Positions 37,426-49,267 of a stretch of 64,000 nucleotides of DNA are shown in pieces. The translations under genes were made by a program, and so were the position numbers. The stretch's first letter is position 1, and the number at the start of each line of letters is the position of its first letter. The notes under the pieces are model-generated. The model had not been told where the DNA came from, made no database searches, and saw only the letters and a program-made list of their open reading frames with translations. The stretch comes from Hypericum androsaemum (taxonomy: Eukaryota; Streptophyta; Magnoliopsida; Malpighiales; Hypericaceae), in NCBI GenBank assembly GCA_963995505.1, contig OZ023198.1:310001-374000 (forward strand). The letters run 5' to 3'.

Positions 37426-38832
37426 ATGAAGGCAGCTCCGGTTGGGAATAGGAAGAGGGTCACTGTCGCTAATAGAGAGTTGGGTGACAATAGGAAGAAT
37501 AACACATGGTAAACCCTAACTTGCATTGGTTCGTGCTCTTGTGGATAAGAGTCGATTCAAAATTGTGTACCATTAGACTACTCCGCCGTCTATTTTACCC
37601 ATTTTGTGTTACAGTGACTATTTAATTTGATAATAGGGATATTAGTATATTTGTAGAGTGATAACGGTATAAATGCGAAGTGGAAATGGTTTGATTGTGA
37701 AGTATTAATGGTTTGCATTTTTTATACTTTTGATAGCAACGCATAATGGTCTTTCTGATTTAGCCTATACCAATGCGGCTTTCGAACTGTTATTCTTCTT
37801 GTTGGTTCATGTTCTATGTTGTATAAATTGTTTGCTTACAATTCTTGTTGTTGTTATTTTATGCGTGGTGGTATCTGAAGTGCAAGAAAGAAATAGATCA
37901 AGATGAAGCAGAAGGAGGAAGGAAGATGGACGATGGATCAAAAATGATAAGAAGGCAGGAAAAAGGTACTAATTACCATTTCGCATTTGTACTATGTATG
38001 ATGTACATCCCATAAATATGAAACCTTTAACTGCCAATATTTGTTTGCGTAAATATTTTAAACTTGTTGTGATTGTGGTATAGGTGTTAAGTGATTTTTA
38101 ATACTGTCTTAATACTTTTTTTGGCAGAAGGTTATTGAACCAACTTGCAAACTATGACCTTGCTCGGCTTGCAAACTAATTTGCAAGCCGAGCAAGGTCA
38201 TCGGACTAAACGAGTTCTTGTTTCACATTAAATCAATTGATTCCAGGAATGAGAGAATAAGGTATATCACTATGTGTGGATTTGGATTCCTTCTGAATTT
38301 GAAGATGTTGGATCCAAAGGATGCCGACATGATGAAATTTTTCACATTTTGTCGTGGAGAGCAAAAGGTTGTTATACCTGAGGAATATGTGACGAAAATG
38401 TATGGTCTGACATTTGGGAGCGAGGAAATAAATCTAGACAAGTCATTCACTGCTATACCGAAGTCAAGGTTCCAAATTGAGGCTGAAGGTTTTGGTTTGG
38501 AACCATCAGATGCTTATCATGTAGACGTGAAGAAATTAGAGGCGGTATTAACAGGAAGCAATCAACTAACTGATTATGATTGGGCAAGAATTAACCTTTT
38601 CTACACGATAGGTGTGTTTCTCGCTCTGCGAACTTCAGAGGTCATATGGGAAGTATTAGGGTTATCTTGAGCAACTATCCCAAGTATCAAGATATAACTG
38701 GTCCAAATTTGTGGCAGAGGAGATAAATGAGGAGTTTGCCGGATGCTTGAAGCGTTTCACCATTAAAAAAAGTACACTTCTCAAAATGGGCAGCAATACT
38801 CATGCTAAGGTGGATTATTTCAACAATATACT
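37426..38832 (+). pseudogene. left part of a Ulp1/mobile-domain-like gene broken by a Copia insertion
   Basis: The main exon-like frame (38218-38670) includes MCGFGFLLNLKMLDPKDA, VIPEEYVTKMYGLTFGSEE and DYDWARINLFYTIGVFLAL. This follows the plan of plant transposon-associated proteins of the Ulp1/DUF1985/plant-mobile-domain group: 'GFGxLLxLK', then 'I-x-x-x-x-V-x-x-x-LGL-x-x-G', then 'L-Y-x-x-G-x-F-L'. It continues after a stop with KFVAEEINEEFAGCL (38705-38750). Possible upstream exons are 37426-37508 (MKAAPVGNRKRV) and 37881-37968 (Lys/Glu-rich), but their phases do not join cleanly. An in-frame TGA lies in the palindrome at 38155-38200. The Copia element enters at 38833. Confidence 0.45.
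38155..38200. repeat. perfect 21-bp inverted repeat, 4-nt loop
   Basis: Arms 38155-38175 and 38180-38200 are exact reverse complements around ctaa. The frame that leads into the Ulp1-like exon runs through it and meets TGA in the left arm. See findings for a template-switch explanation. Confidence 0.95.
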
Positions 38833-39274
38833 TGTTGGGAAATACGAGGGCCCCAAACACCACACGAACAACACCAGAGCTAGAGATCGATGACAAAGCA
38901 CAAAGGAAAACTCACGCACACAAGAATACGACACAAAATTTGGTCACCCAGTTCGATCTTAACCGATCTACGTCTGGGGGCATACCAAGCCAGGAGATTT
39001 CACTATATCACGCTCGATCTATACTTTAGAGCTTCACTCGCTCAACAATGGTGTTTCTCTCTCCTCTTCTTTCTCTCTCTACACAAGGAAGAAGATACAG
39101 AAATAGTGACTGAGAGGTGGGTATTTATAGTGCCCACAGCCTAGGACTATTTGGTGTCGGCAGGGGCAAAATCGTCCACCAGAAATCACATTTCTGGCCC
39201 CGGATGAACAGTAACTCTGTATATTCAACATGTGAACAGTAACTCTGTATAGTACGAAGTCTCCATACCCAATA
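38833..39274 (-). repeat. 3' LTR of the Copia element
   Basis: 442 bp. On the plus strand it begins tgttgggaaatacgagg and ends ccatacccaata. Compared with the other LTR it has T or A at most sites where the partner has C or G. Confidence 0.95.
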
Positions 39275-39366
39275 ATCTCCCACCTGGAGACTGACCTCAA
39301 CACTTGTCACCATTCACTTGATGACCTCCTTCTCCTCTTCACTTCTTGGTACGCCGGGTCTCTTCT

Positions 39367-42300
39367 CTAGTTTACTAGACCCGCTGAAGCCATGTTGAGC
39401 TTCAGCTTCTCTAAGGTAACCACCTTGGTCAACATATCAGCAGGATTCACTTTCCCGTCAATCTTTTCAAGTTGCAAGATCTTCCTCTCCAATAGACTTC
39501 GTATGTAGTGATACTTCAACTCAATGTGCTTTGTCCTTGAGTGGAAGGCGGGATTCTTTGCCAAGTGTATCGCACTTTGGCTATCACTATGGAGCACACT
39601 CTCACTTTGCTCTTTCCCCAACTCCACCAAGAAACTCTGCAACCATACCATCTCTTTACTTGCTTCCGTCACAGCCACGTACTCACTTTCCGCGGTTGAC
39701 AAAGCTACTACCTTTTGTAGTCTCGAGGCCCAAGATATCGATGTCCCTCCCAGCGTAAAGACATAACCACTTGTGCTCCTCTTCTCATCATGGTCATTGG
39801 ACCCCAAGTCCGCATCACAATATCCGAGGAGCTTCACCTCTTTGCCCTCAAAACAAAGACACTTCTCAGTGGTACCTCTCAAGTAGCCGAGGATCCATTT
39901 GACTGCGACCCAATGTTGCTCACCCGGATTGCTCATGAACTTGCTCACTACTCCCACCGCATGTGCTATGTCTGGCCTCGTACAAATTATAGCATACATC
40001 AAGCTACCCACCGCCGATGCATAGGGAGTCTTCTCCATTTTAGCCTCCTCCGCCTTAGTCTTAGGCGAGTCCTTCTTGGACAATTTGAAGTGTCCAGCTA
40101 AAGGAGTCAACTTGGGGTTGGCATATTGCATACTGAACCTTTCCAGTACCTTCTCAATGTACTCGGCTTGTGAGAGAAATAGCTTCCCTGCAGCTCTATC
40201 TCTCTCAATCCTCATTCCAAGGATTTGCTTAGCCTCACCCAAGTCTTTCATGGCAAACCTTTCGGATAATTGCTTCTTCACCTTGCTCACCTCACTTGCA
40301 CTGGTGCCTGCTATCAACATGTCATCAACATAAAGCAGAAGGATGATATAGCTATTGTCAAATCTCTTGAAATAGCAGCAATGATCAGCCTCACAGCGCA
40401 CGAACTCAATCTGATGCATGAACCCATCAAACTTCTTGTACTACTGCCTTGGAGCTTGCTTCAAGCCGTACAAACTCTTCCTCAACCTGCACACAAGCTT
40501 ACTGTTACTTTGCAAGAACCCCTCTGGTTGCTCCATGTAGATCTCTTCCTCTATATCACCATGAAGAAATGCCGTCTTCACATCCATTTGCTCTAGCAAT
40601 AGATCTTCAGCAGCCACCATACTTAGCACCATCCGGATGGTGGTCATCTTTACAACAGGAGTGAAGATGTCAGTGAAGTCAATACCATACTTCTGCTGAA
40701 ATCCCTTTATAACCAGTCTTGCTTTGTAACGTTCGGTGCCATCCGCCTCTTTCTTCACTCTATAGACCCACTTGTTCTGCAGTACTTTCTTGCCTTTGGG
40801 AAGTTGAACTAACTCCCATGTCCCGTTGCTCCTCAAGGACTCCATCTCATCATCCATAGCAAGTTTCCACTTGTTCACTTGCTCACTTTCTAGAGCTTCT
40901 GCAAAATCTTCAGGTTCACCTCCATCGGTCAATAAGAGATAGAAATTTGCTGGCGAATATCTATCCGGAGATCCACGTTGTCTAGTGGACCTCCTCAATA
41001 GAACCACTGTTAGTGGTGATCTTGGCTCCATCTCCACTTCGGCTTCTTGGCCATCAAGTATTCTGCTCCCACCCGAGTTTGAGATGTCTAACTCGACCAC
41101 CTCACTGCTAGAACCCACCTCGTCGGATACACTCTCCCTATCCTTGTACAAAACCTTCTCATTGAATATGACATCTCGGCTTCTAATCACCTTGCGGTTT
41201 TTCTCATCCCAAAACCTGAAACCGAAATTATCTCCACCATATCCAATGAATGTGCACCTTTTGGACTTAGCATCCAGCTTGCTTCTATCACCTGCATCAA
41301 TATGAACATATGACACACAACCAAATACTCGAAGGTAAAAAAGATCAACCTCCTTCCCACTTCAAGCCTCCTCCGGTATCCCATTATCCAAAGGAGTTGA
41401 TGGTCCTCTATTGATCAAGAAAGCCGCGGTGTTCACTGCATCCGCCCAAAACATCTTTGGTAAGCCACACTTCAGTCTCATGGCCCTAGCTCTCTCATTG
41501 ATTATTCTGTTCATCCTCTCTGCGATGCCATTTTGCTGGGGGGTTCCAGCTACTGTCTTCTCCATGTGAATCCCATTAGCTGCACAGTAATCCTTGAACT
41601 CTTGGAGCTCATACTCTCCACCATTGTCAGATCTCAAATACTTCACATTGAGACCTGTCTCATTTTCCACAAGGGCTCTCCACTTCTTGAAGGCATCGAA
41701 GGCTTCAGACTTATGTTTCAAGAAGTACACCCACAGCTTCCTCGTAGAATCATCAATAAAGGTCATGTAATACAACGAACCACCTAAGGATGCCACTGGT
41801 GCTGGTCCCCACAAATCACTGTGGACCAACTCAAGCTTCTGCTCCTTTGGAGATCTGCCAGTTCTCGAAAAACTCACTCTCTTCTGCTTTCCGAGAACAC
41901 AATCCTCACAGAGTTCCACTTCCACTGTCTTGAGGCCTGGTAGCTTCCCCTTCAAGCATAGCACCCTCATTCCCTTCTCACTCATGTGGCCAAGGCGACT
42001 ATGCCACAAATCTGCATCATCTGTTGCACCTGCAACATTAATGCTCTCATTGGTGTTCTTCGTCATACACAAAGTACCCTCCTTCAAACCTCAAGCCACC
42101 ACCCTAGCTCCTTTGGTAATTTTCCATGTCTTGCAACCAAAGGTCACTGTGTAACCTTCATCATCTAGTTGCCCCACGGATAGCAAATTCCTCTTCAACC
42201 CAGGAATATGCCTCACCCCTTTCAACAACAACAACGATCCATTAGGAGTATTGATCCGAACATCTCCTATGCCCACAATTTTCAAAGGGTCATCATTCGC

Positions 42301-43224
42301 TAGATAGACTTTGCCATAATCACCCAGGACATACTTCTCCATCATCCCTGCATCACTACAAGAATGAAATGATGCTCCCGAATCTAATACCCACACCTCC
42401 AATGGACTGCTCACACTCAAGATCAACGCATCCTCGTGATCTTCCGTTGTTGCATTTACAGATTTTTCCTTCTTTGGTGCCGTGCATTGGTCTCTGAAAT
42501 GACCATATTGTTCACAATTCTAACATTGCACCGAGCTCTTGTCCTTCTTCGGACCACCCTTCGATTTAGATCTTGACCTACCCCGGTCCTTCTTCCCCTT
42601 CCACTTATTCTCAGACCTTCCCCTGTTACCCATGCTCAAAGCTGAACTCGAGGCTACTCCGGATTCTTTTCTACGAATCTCCTCACTCATAATCAAATCC
42701 CTCACCTCATCTAGCTTGAGCGTTACTTTCCCCGCCGAGGCACTCACTGCCGTGACCGTGCCATTCCAACTATCGGGTAAAGAACTTAGTAAAATTAGGG
42801 CTTGTACCTCATCATCGAAGTCGATCTTAACCGAGCTCAATTGGGCTATCGTTGCATTGAACTCGTGAAGATGCTTGGTCACCATCGTACCCTCCGCCAT
42901 CCGAAGGTTGAACAACTTCCTCATCAAGTGGACCTTGTTGGCCGCCGATGGCTTCTCGTACATCTCGGACAACGTCTCCAACATCTCCTTCGTGGTCTTT
43001 GACTTTACTGTGTGCAAGGCCACGTTCCTAGACAAAGACAAGCGCACCACGCTCATCGCTTTCCGATCTAGGAGCTTCCACTCCTCTTCCTTCATGTCCT
43101 CTGGCTTCTTCCCATCAAGCGGCAAGTGCAAATCTTTGCCACACAAGTAGTCCTCTACTTGCATCTTCCAGAAGCCATAATCGACGCCATCGAACTTCTC
43201 CACGGGCTATCTCACATCACCCAT
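39367..43224 (-). pseudogene. Copia gag-pol polyprotein with five in-frame stops
   Basis: One frame of 1286 codons runs from ATG 43224-43222 to the stop at 39367. Gag occupies about 43200-42540. A zinc knuckle starts SSVQC and is broken by a stop before NCEQYGHFRDQC. Protease has WVLDSGASFHSC (about 42395). Integrase has an H-C-type start (LWHSRLGHMSEKG), YLRSDNGGEYE and GTPQQNGIAERMNR. Reverse transcriptase has LEQMDVKTAFLHGD and YVDDMLIAG. RNase H has GYCDADLGSNDHDEKRSTSG and STAESEYVA. In-frame stops are at 43207-43209 (TAG), 42520-42522 (TAG), 42091-42093 (TGA), 41362-41364 (TGA) and 40441-40443 (TAG). There is no frameshift. The element cannot make its own full polyprotein as it stands. 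Confidence 0.93.
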
Positions 43225-43250
43225 CGTGATTGCTCCCACCACGCCCTAAA

Positions 43251-43267
43251 CCCGGGCTCTGATACCA
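43251..43267 (-). other. tRNA-Met primer-binding site of the Copia element
   Basis: The minus strand reads tggtatcagagcccggg two bases inside the 5' LTR. Confidence 0.85.
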
Positions 43268-43269
43268 AT

Positions 43270-43715
43270 TGTTGGGAAACACGAGGGCCCCAAACACCAC
43301 ACGAACAACACCGGAGCTAGAGATCGATGACAAAGCACAAAGGAAAACTCACGCACACAAGAATACGACACAAAATTTGGTCACCCGGTTCGATCTTAAC
43401 CGATCTACGTCCGGGGGCGTACCAAGCCAGGAGATTTCACTATATCACGCTCGATCTACACTTTAGAGCTTCACTCGCTCAACAATGGTGTTTCTCTCTC
43501 CTCTTCTCTCTCTCTCTCTCTACACAAGGAAGAAGATACAGAAATAGTGACTGAGAGGTGGGTATTTATAGTGCCCACAGCCTAGGACTATTTGGTGTCG
43601 GCAGGGGCAAAATCGTCCACCAGAAATCACATTTCTGGCCCCGGATGAACAGTAACTCCGTATATTCAACATGTGAACAGTAACTTCGTATAGTACGAAG
43701 TTTCCATACCCAATA
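43270..43715 (-). repeat. 5' LTR of the Copia element
   Basis: 446 bp; on the plus strand begins tgttgggaaacacgagg and ends ccatacccaata. Slightly longer than its partner through a longer CT run near 43500. Confidence 0.95.
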
Positions 43716-43720
43716 ATACT

Positions 43721-44528
43721 AACGAGGAGATTGCTCGAGCTTCAATCCCCGCTGCAAGTGTTCAGTATCGTAATATGCCTTTGAGCAAAGTAATTCATAA
43801 ATATCCGCTGTCCATTTCATGAAATCATTTTTATTGAAGGCGCTAATTATAGTTTTCTTTTGTTTATTCTATGCAGCTACATGCAACTTATTTCAGGATC
43901 ATCCAGCAGCGAGCAGCTTTAGATGCTAAGATAAAGATTCTTGAAAAATGTATCAACGACAGGGAGCGTTCTAAAAAGAAGAAGAAGGTTGTACACGGGA
44001 TGGATGATGAAGAGGGGGTCGAAGCGGAAGCTGAGAAGGAAGATGATTATGTGAGTAATTTTATATCCTTGCATTGTATGCGTTGCATTGTAAACTACTA
44101 GTATTTGTGTGTATACCAGTGACATGGATATAACTGACCAACATCACTAATGTGGTAAACCAATATCAGTTATATGTTATACCACGATTTCTAAACTATT
44201 CACATTATTTACAATATATTGTATTATTATTTGGGTGTGTGCAGGAATTCATTGGTTGTTTTTTTTAGAACATTGGTTGTTAACTTGTATTGCAGGAGGT
44301 GGTCTATCTTTGGCTTCTAGTTGTATCATATTGTTTGTGCCCTTGCTCAGTTCATTAATTTTGGAAAATGCAGCGACGAAACTGGAGACAGTAAAGAATA
44401 TTTGTACGCAGAAGCCGCAATTATTGAATGAGAAAATGCAGGATTCAGTTCAGCTGGCTGGAATTTTATTGTGTTGTCTTGCTCTTTACCCACTAGCTGC
44501 TGTTGGGATTTGGACGGTTGAGCCGTAA
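43721..44528 (+). pseudogene. right part of the gene interrupted by Copia (uncertain)
   Basis: Immediately right of the target duplication a frame reads NEEIARASIPAASVQ. A probable exon at 43877-44050 (58 codons) follows, with ctatgcag before and gtgagt after; it carries RIIQQRAALDAKIKILEKC and a Lys run KKKKK, and ends acidic. A last open stretch, about 44296-44527, includes ETVKNICTQKPQLLNEKM. I do not recognise the product. Position suggests it is the 3' part of the split Ulp1-like gene, but the frame across the empty site (…ATA CT|A ACG…) does not join NEEIARA cleanly. Confidence 0.35.
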
Positions 44529-46836
44529 ATATTGCCATCGATTCTCACCATTTTTTGGTAAAATGATTGATTACGGTGTTTTGTACAACAAAAAAGGCAA
44601 GAGATGGATATTGAAATGTAACATTTGTAGCAAGAAGGAACAAACTTGGAGCGGAATGGGATGGCGAAAAAAATAACAATTAAGGTAGTTACATAGTTAG
44701 AAATCTTGGATAACTAGGACATAAAATCCTATGGTTTGTTTTTCCCTTATGAAAGATTAGTGTGTTTGGTCTATGAGACGTAGTATGCTTAGATATAACT
44801 CAAACAACAAGGATTCAAAGTTGTTGCGTTATCCAGCTGGAGTGGTAAGAGATTTGGATTTATTTGTGAAAATTTTGGATTCAAATTTTATAAATGTAAA
44901 AAAAAATATTTGAAAAACTCTCATAAATAATATATGATAATTCTCGACTCTGAAAGTTATTTCACTAATTGTGTTATCTAAACAACATGCACTCTCTATT
45001 GTAGGTTAACGTAGTACGACTCTGGGTATAATTAGATAGTTTTTTTTAGAGGTATATATTATTAAATGCCATGGGATATACATCCTAGTTAGTATAGTAT
45101 TTCAACTGTCATATTTAGGGTGGCAACCGCCAACCTCGTCAAAACTTCACTACACCAAAACGGAAAAAAATAATATTTGAAAAATTATTTCACTAATTGT
45201 GTTATCTAAACAACATGCTCTCTCTATTGTACGTTAACGTAGTACGACTCTAAAAGTGGGTATAATTAGATAGTTTTTTTTTGAAGATGTATATATTAGT
45301 AAATGCCATGGGATATACATCCTAGTTAGTATGGTATTTCAACTATCATATTTAATAGGGTGGCGACCGCCAATCTCGTCAAAACTTTACTACACCAAAA
45401 CGGAAAAAAATGCGTGGTAGTATGCATAGATAGTATGCATTTTTTTTAGGAACACATAGATAGTATGTAGGCCCAATTATGATGGGAGATAGAGCTTGAG
45501 CTCGCCTCAGGCCTTTGGTCCAACATTCGTCACGACCTTGAGGAGGCTGGTCTTCTTCTAGTGGGCTTAGGTTACATCGTACTACCTATTTAAAACTTAT
45601 GAAAAACTTCAAGTAAACAAACCTACATATATTGGCTCAGCGATACAGGGACGTAATTCTTAGTGTAAAAATTTAGCTTTACAAAAACAAATTTTCCTTT
45701 TGGCCAATCCTAAAGGCTTTTCCTAAGAAGAAAATGTGTCACGCCATTTCACCATCACCACAAGCTCACTAAAAGCACATCCTATTGCTCTTTAAGCAAC
45801 TTATCAATACCCAACGAAGCTATTCACTAACGCGCCTTAAGAAACCACGTAAATGGACTTAGCAAGTAAGTAGCAAGACATCCAAGTGTTTGGATTAAGT
45901 GTTTAGCCCAATTGTCCACAATGGCAAGTGATGTCATATTCTTGCATATAAACTCAAGTAGTAATGAGGCTTGTTAGGGATCGGAAATTTTACAAATTTC
46001 AGGGAACAGTTGAGATATACCATGAATCCAAAAGTTATTCCATGCATATATTCTCACTTCTATTCTTTTTAAAAAATAAATATTGTATTAACTCCCGAAA
46101 ATGTTCCACTCAAATGCGCCAGAAGGATTAGAACACCGAGAAAGTAATTTCAAGGTCTTGTACTAGTCATCTTCTCACTTCTGTTACCGTTTATCAAAAA
46201 AAAAATTTCTCACTTATGTTGCCCAAAACATCTTATATTTTCCCTTTTTCTCTATTTTCCAATTTTTTTTCTTTTCTTTTACCCACTTTCTTTATTTTTT
46301 ATTTTTTTTACTTCAATTTTCACAAGCACAAATGTATTACATTTGTTTGTTGATATTTTATTGTTAAAATCATTATCCACACATTATGCTCATAAAAAAC
46401 AAAGACAAAGTATGAAAGTTACTTAATTCACTTAGTAAGTAAATTGTATTCTCGTAAAAGAATTCTAAGTTCGAGTCTTACAAATAGAAAATATGTTATT
46501 GGGAAAGTCACCACTGAAATATTGTTCGATAGTGCTCGACTTCAGATACTAAAAATTAAAAAAAAAGTGAGACAAAATTAATCAAACGGCTAAACATCGT
46601 TTCGGATTTAATCGCATCTACAGATCTTTTAATTCCACCGATCGCATTGAATTATACTTATGGTGCATGAATGGCTACGAGTTATTCATTCGGAAGGCGG
46701 GTGAAATATCCGGGTCAAGATTCAGCGGGGACATGGGTAATCTCCACCGAAGGGGATAGGGGCAATATTGGAAATACAATTATGAAAATAATTAAAAAGA
46801 AAAATAATATCAGCCAATGGAAATACAATTATGGGA
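44529..46836. other. AT-rich repeats, no gene
   Basis: Contains the duplicated segment listed next. It also has sequences with Pol III A-box/B-box-like words (ccagctggagtggtaagag near 44835; cacttagtaagt with gttcgagtc near 46430-46475) that may be old SINEs. No coding region is seen. Confidence 0.4.
44958..45412. repeat. tandem duplication of ~228 bp
   Basis: Copy 1 (about 44958-45172) and copy 2 (about 45187-45412) share ttcactaattgtgttatc, aacgtagtacgactct, gccatgggatatacatccta and cactacaccaaaacgg in the same order, 228 bp apart. Small indels and substitutions separate them. Confidence 0.85.
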
Positions 46837-47136
46837 ATATTGGTATCATTGTATTGGAATATTAGTTTCTATCTTCTCGGATATTGGTTTTCATCTTCCT
46901 AAATATTGGTTTCCATCTTCTCGAATATTGGTTTCCATCTTCCTGAATATTGGTTTCCATCTTCTCGGATATTGATTTCCATCTTCCTGAATATTGGTTT
47001 CCATCTTCTCGAATATTGGTTTCCATCTATCCTGATATTGGTATCATTGTTTCAGATATTGATCCGCTTCTTCTAGGATATTGGTTCTCTTTTATTATAA
47101 TATTGGTTTCTTTCTTCTCTAATATTGGTATCCTTC
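46837..47136. repeat. 22-bp minisatellite, about 13-14 copies
   Basis: The unit is atattggtttccatcttctcgg and variants. In the central part units ending -tctcgg/-tctcga alternate with units ending -tcctga, giving a 44-bp higher-order period. Units at both ends are more diverged (tatcattgttt, cgcttcttctag). Its ORF (46950-47147) is a by-product. Confidence 0.92.
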
Positions 47137-49267
47137 TGATATTATGAACAAACACACAATACATACCATTATTATTGCATATACATACCAATATGATTGT
47201 AAATACATACCATCACATACCAATAGAAAAAAATATGTGTACTAATTTTACCTCATAGTACAACCAATATCACTTAACAATTTTACATGTAAAATCCAAT
47301 TGACAGGTTCGCAGAATGAAAGGCTAAATTAAAAGCAAAAGCAACAAAATCAAAGAAGAAAAAGAAAATGCCAAAATCGTTGTTCCTCTTGCAAATCCAC
47401 GGCTGATCAACAATATTTGATCTAATTAGCAGCAACAATACAATGGAATATTCATGCAAATCAGATCCCAAACATGACCGAGGGCCAGCAGTAGCAGCGG
47501 CCATGATGAAAAAAGAGAAAAGGCCAGATCAAGAATCTGTGGACGAAGAAAACTGACGGCCTGACTTGGAGCGCGGATATGAGGAGAGATCTAACGTTTG
47601 TGAGGAAGACGACGATGGAGATCCCTAGGGATTCGTGGTCAGAGAAGGCGCAACGAGGATGACGATCGAAGGGTCGGAAGGTGTAGGGAAGGAGCCAGGC
47701 TGCGAGCAACGCGATTGGCGTGAGGAGCGACCACGGGGTGACGGGTTCACCGCCATTGCCTTGTCCAAGCTCCGCCCTGAGATGGGATAATTACGTGTTG
47801 GGGAGGAGAAGAGTTTAAAGGTGTCGTCTTTTTTGTGTTTTGTAGGTTATCTGTTGATGGATCTGGTTGGAGGAAGAGAGGATGGTACTATTTTATTGGC
47901 AAATCGTGAGAGGGAGAGAGAGAAATGTTGGGTTGCCTGAAAATCCTAGATGGGTAATCTTGTGTAAAAACCCAATAATGTCCTTGGAGAATTTTGACCA
48001 TCAGATCTATAAAAATTAATTTTGATCAAATCTAATGGTCCATAATTTGTCTATACTATGGGGATGACTTTTATGTAGTCCCCACTGAATCCAAATCCAA
48101 AATATCTCATTCGCGTTCGGATAGACCTACACTTGGGTGACTAAATGTACAAGCCATGCATGCCACGTGGCTCAGCAATTTTTAGAAACAGCACCAATTG
48201 AGTGCTACTTGGAGTTTAAAGTAAGGCAGGACCGATAAAGGAAACGGGCAACACTGATAAGTTAAGAAAAGAAAGAAAGCAAGCAAGTTGCCCAATTCTC
48301 GGAAAATAAATGTGGGCCACTTAAATAAATAAAGAAACCTAGCTATTAAGAGGAGATAATCGAAATTAGATGAATTATTTAAGGAGATGTTATATCTTCA
48401 TAAAAAAATCTCGAATTCGAGTAATTTAAAAAATATTTTACATACTTTTTGAATAAGTCAAATTTTATTCATATTGGAATAAAAAATACTTCTAGATGTT
48501 AAATCTCCCTTCTCTCCTACGAGATTGCAATCACGACTTCATTAAAATTCTAGAAAGCTAAAATCCACCGGGAAACCTTGGTAGATAAAACCCTAGGTAG
48601 TCTTACATATATGTTGAAAAAATATTCATCTTTAAAATAATTTACTCTGCACTAACTTGGATTAGTCAAAAATCATCCATGAGTAAGTTTTTTTAAATCA
48701 GATTAATTCTATTGTAGTTGAATTTGAACAAAACGGGTTTGGACGAAATCCAAGATGTCTGAATATTTATATAAATCTATAAACCCGAAAGGAAAATCAG
48801 GGGACCCCATTAAAGCAAAGAAAATATTAATGACATGAGTGTTGGTGGCAGATATACTAAATTAAGAAGTTGCACATAAAAAAGGAGGGGCCGTGTATGG
48901 TTGGGTAGGTCTGTGCTTTGAAGTCATTTCTTCTTCTTTCACATTTCTAAAACACAATTTTTTTTCCCAAAACCACAACTAAAATACTTGCAATTTCCCT
49001 TTCCTATGCATGAATCTAATGCAAGGGGCAATCATAACTTTGAATGTTACTGTGTAAGGAAAAAGAGGCAGAGGGGCCTTCTTTGCCAGCTCTAATTAAA
49101 CCATCTTCACCCACCTCCATAAATTAGACCATAGAGGGGGGAAGTGAAAGAGAGGAGCAGTGTTTGTTTCTGCCATTTTCTTGTATCTTCATATTTGTTA
49201 GGCCTTCTCTAAGGCAACAAAAGTCAAATTTTAATTAGTTATCTTGGCCTTGAATGGTAAAACCAAA
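47137..49267. other. intergenic, no supported gene
   Basis: A GC-richer stretch at 47450-47760 carries a minus-strand hydrophobic open frame (LLAAWLLPYTFRPFDRHPRC), but it lacks an in-frame ATG and a plausible structure, so I do not call a gene. The last few hundred bases form the upstream region of the neprosin gene. Confidence 0.4.

Larger units (their letters stand above)
38828..43720 (-). mobile_element. full-length Ty1/Copia LTR retrotransposon
   Basis: The element is 38833-43715, read on the minus strand, with 5-bp target duplications atact at 38828-38832 and 43716-43720. LTRs are 38833-39274 and 43270-43715. The primer-binding site (minus strand, 43267-43251) is tggtatcagagcccggg, matching initiator tRNA-Met. 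A polypurine tract, ccaggtgggagat, abuts the 3' LTR at 39275-39287. The internal region holds one gag-pol frame in the order gag, protease, integrase, reverse transcriptase, RNase H, which is the Copia order. The LTRs differ by about ten transitions and one CT-repeat indel, so insertion is fairly recent. Confidence 0.96.

Noticed and set aside
46837..47136. Regular short repeats that could suggest a CRISPR-like array
   Set aside because: Units are contiguous, with no unique spacers, and this is plant nuclear DNA; it is a minisatellite.
47461..47754. Hydrophobic minus-strand frame in a GC-richer patch
   Set aside because: No in-frame ATG and the frame ends within low-complexity sequence; a membrane protein cannot be supported.
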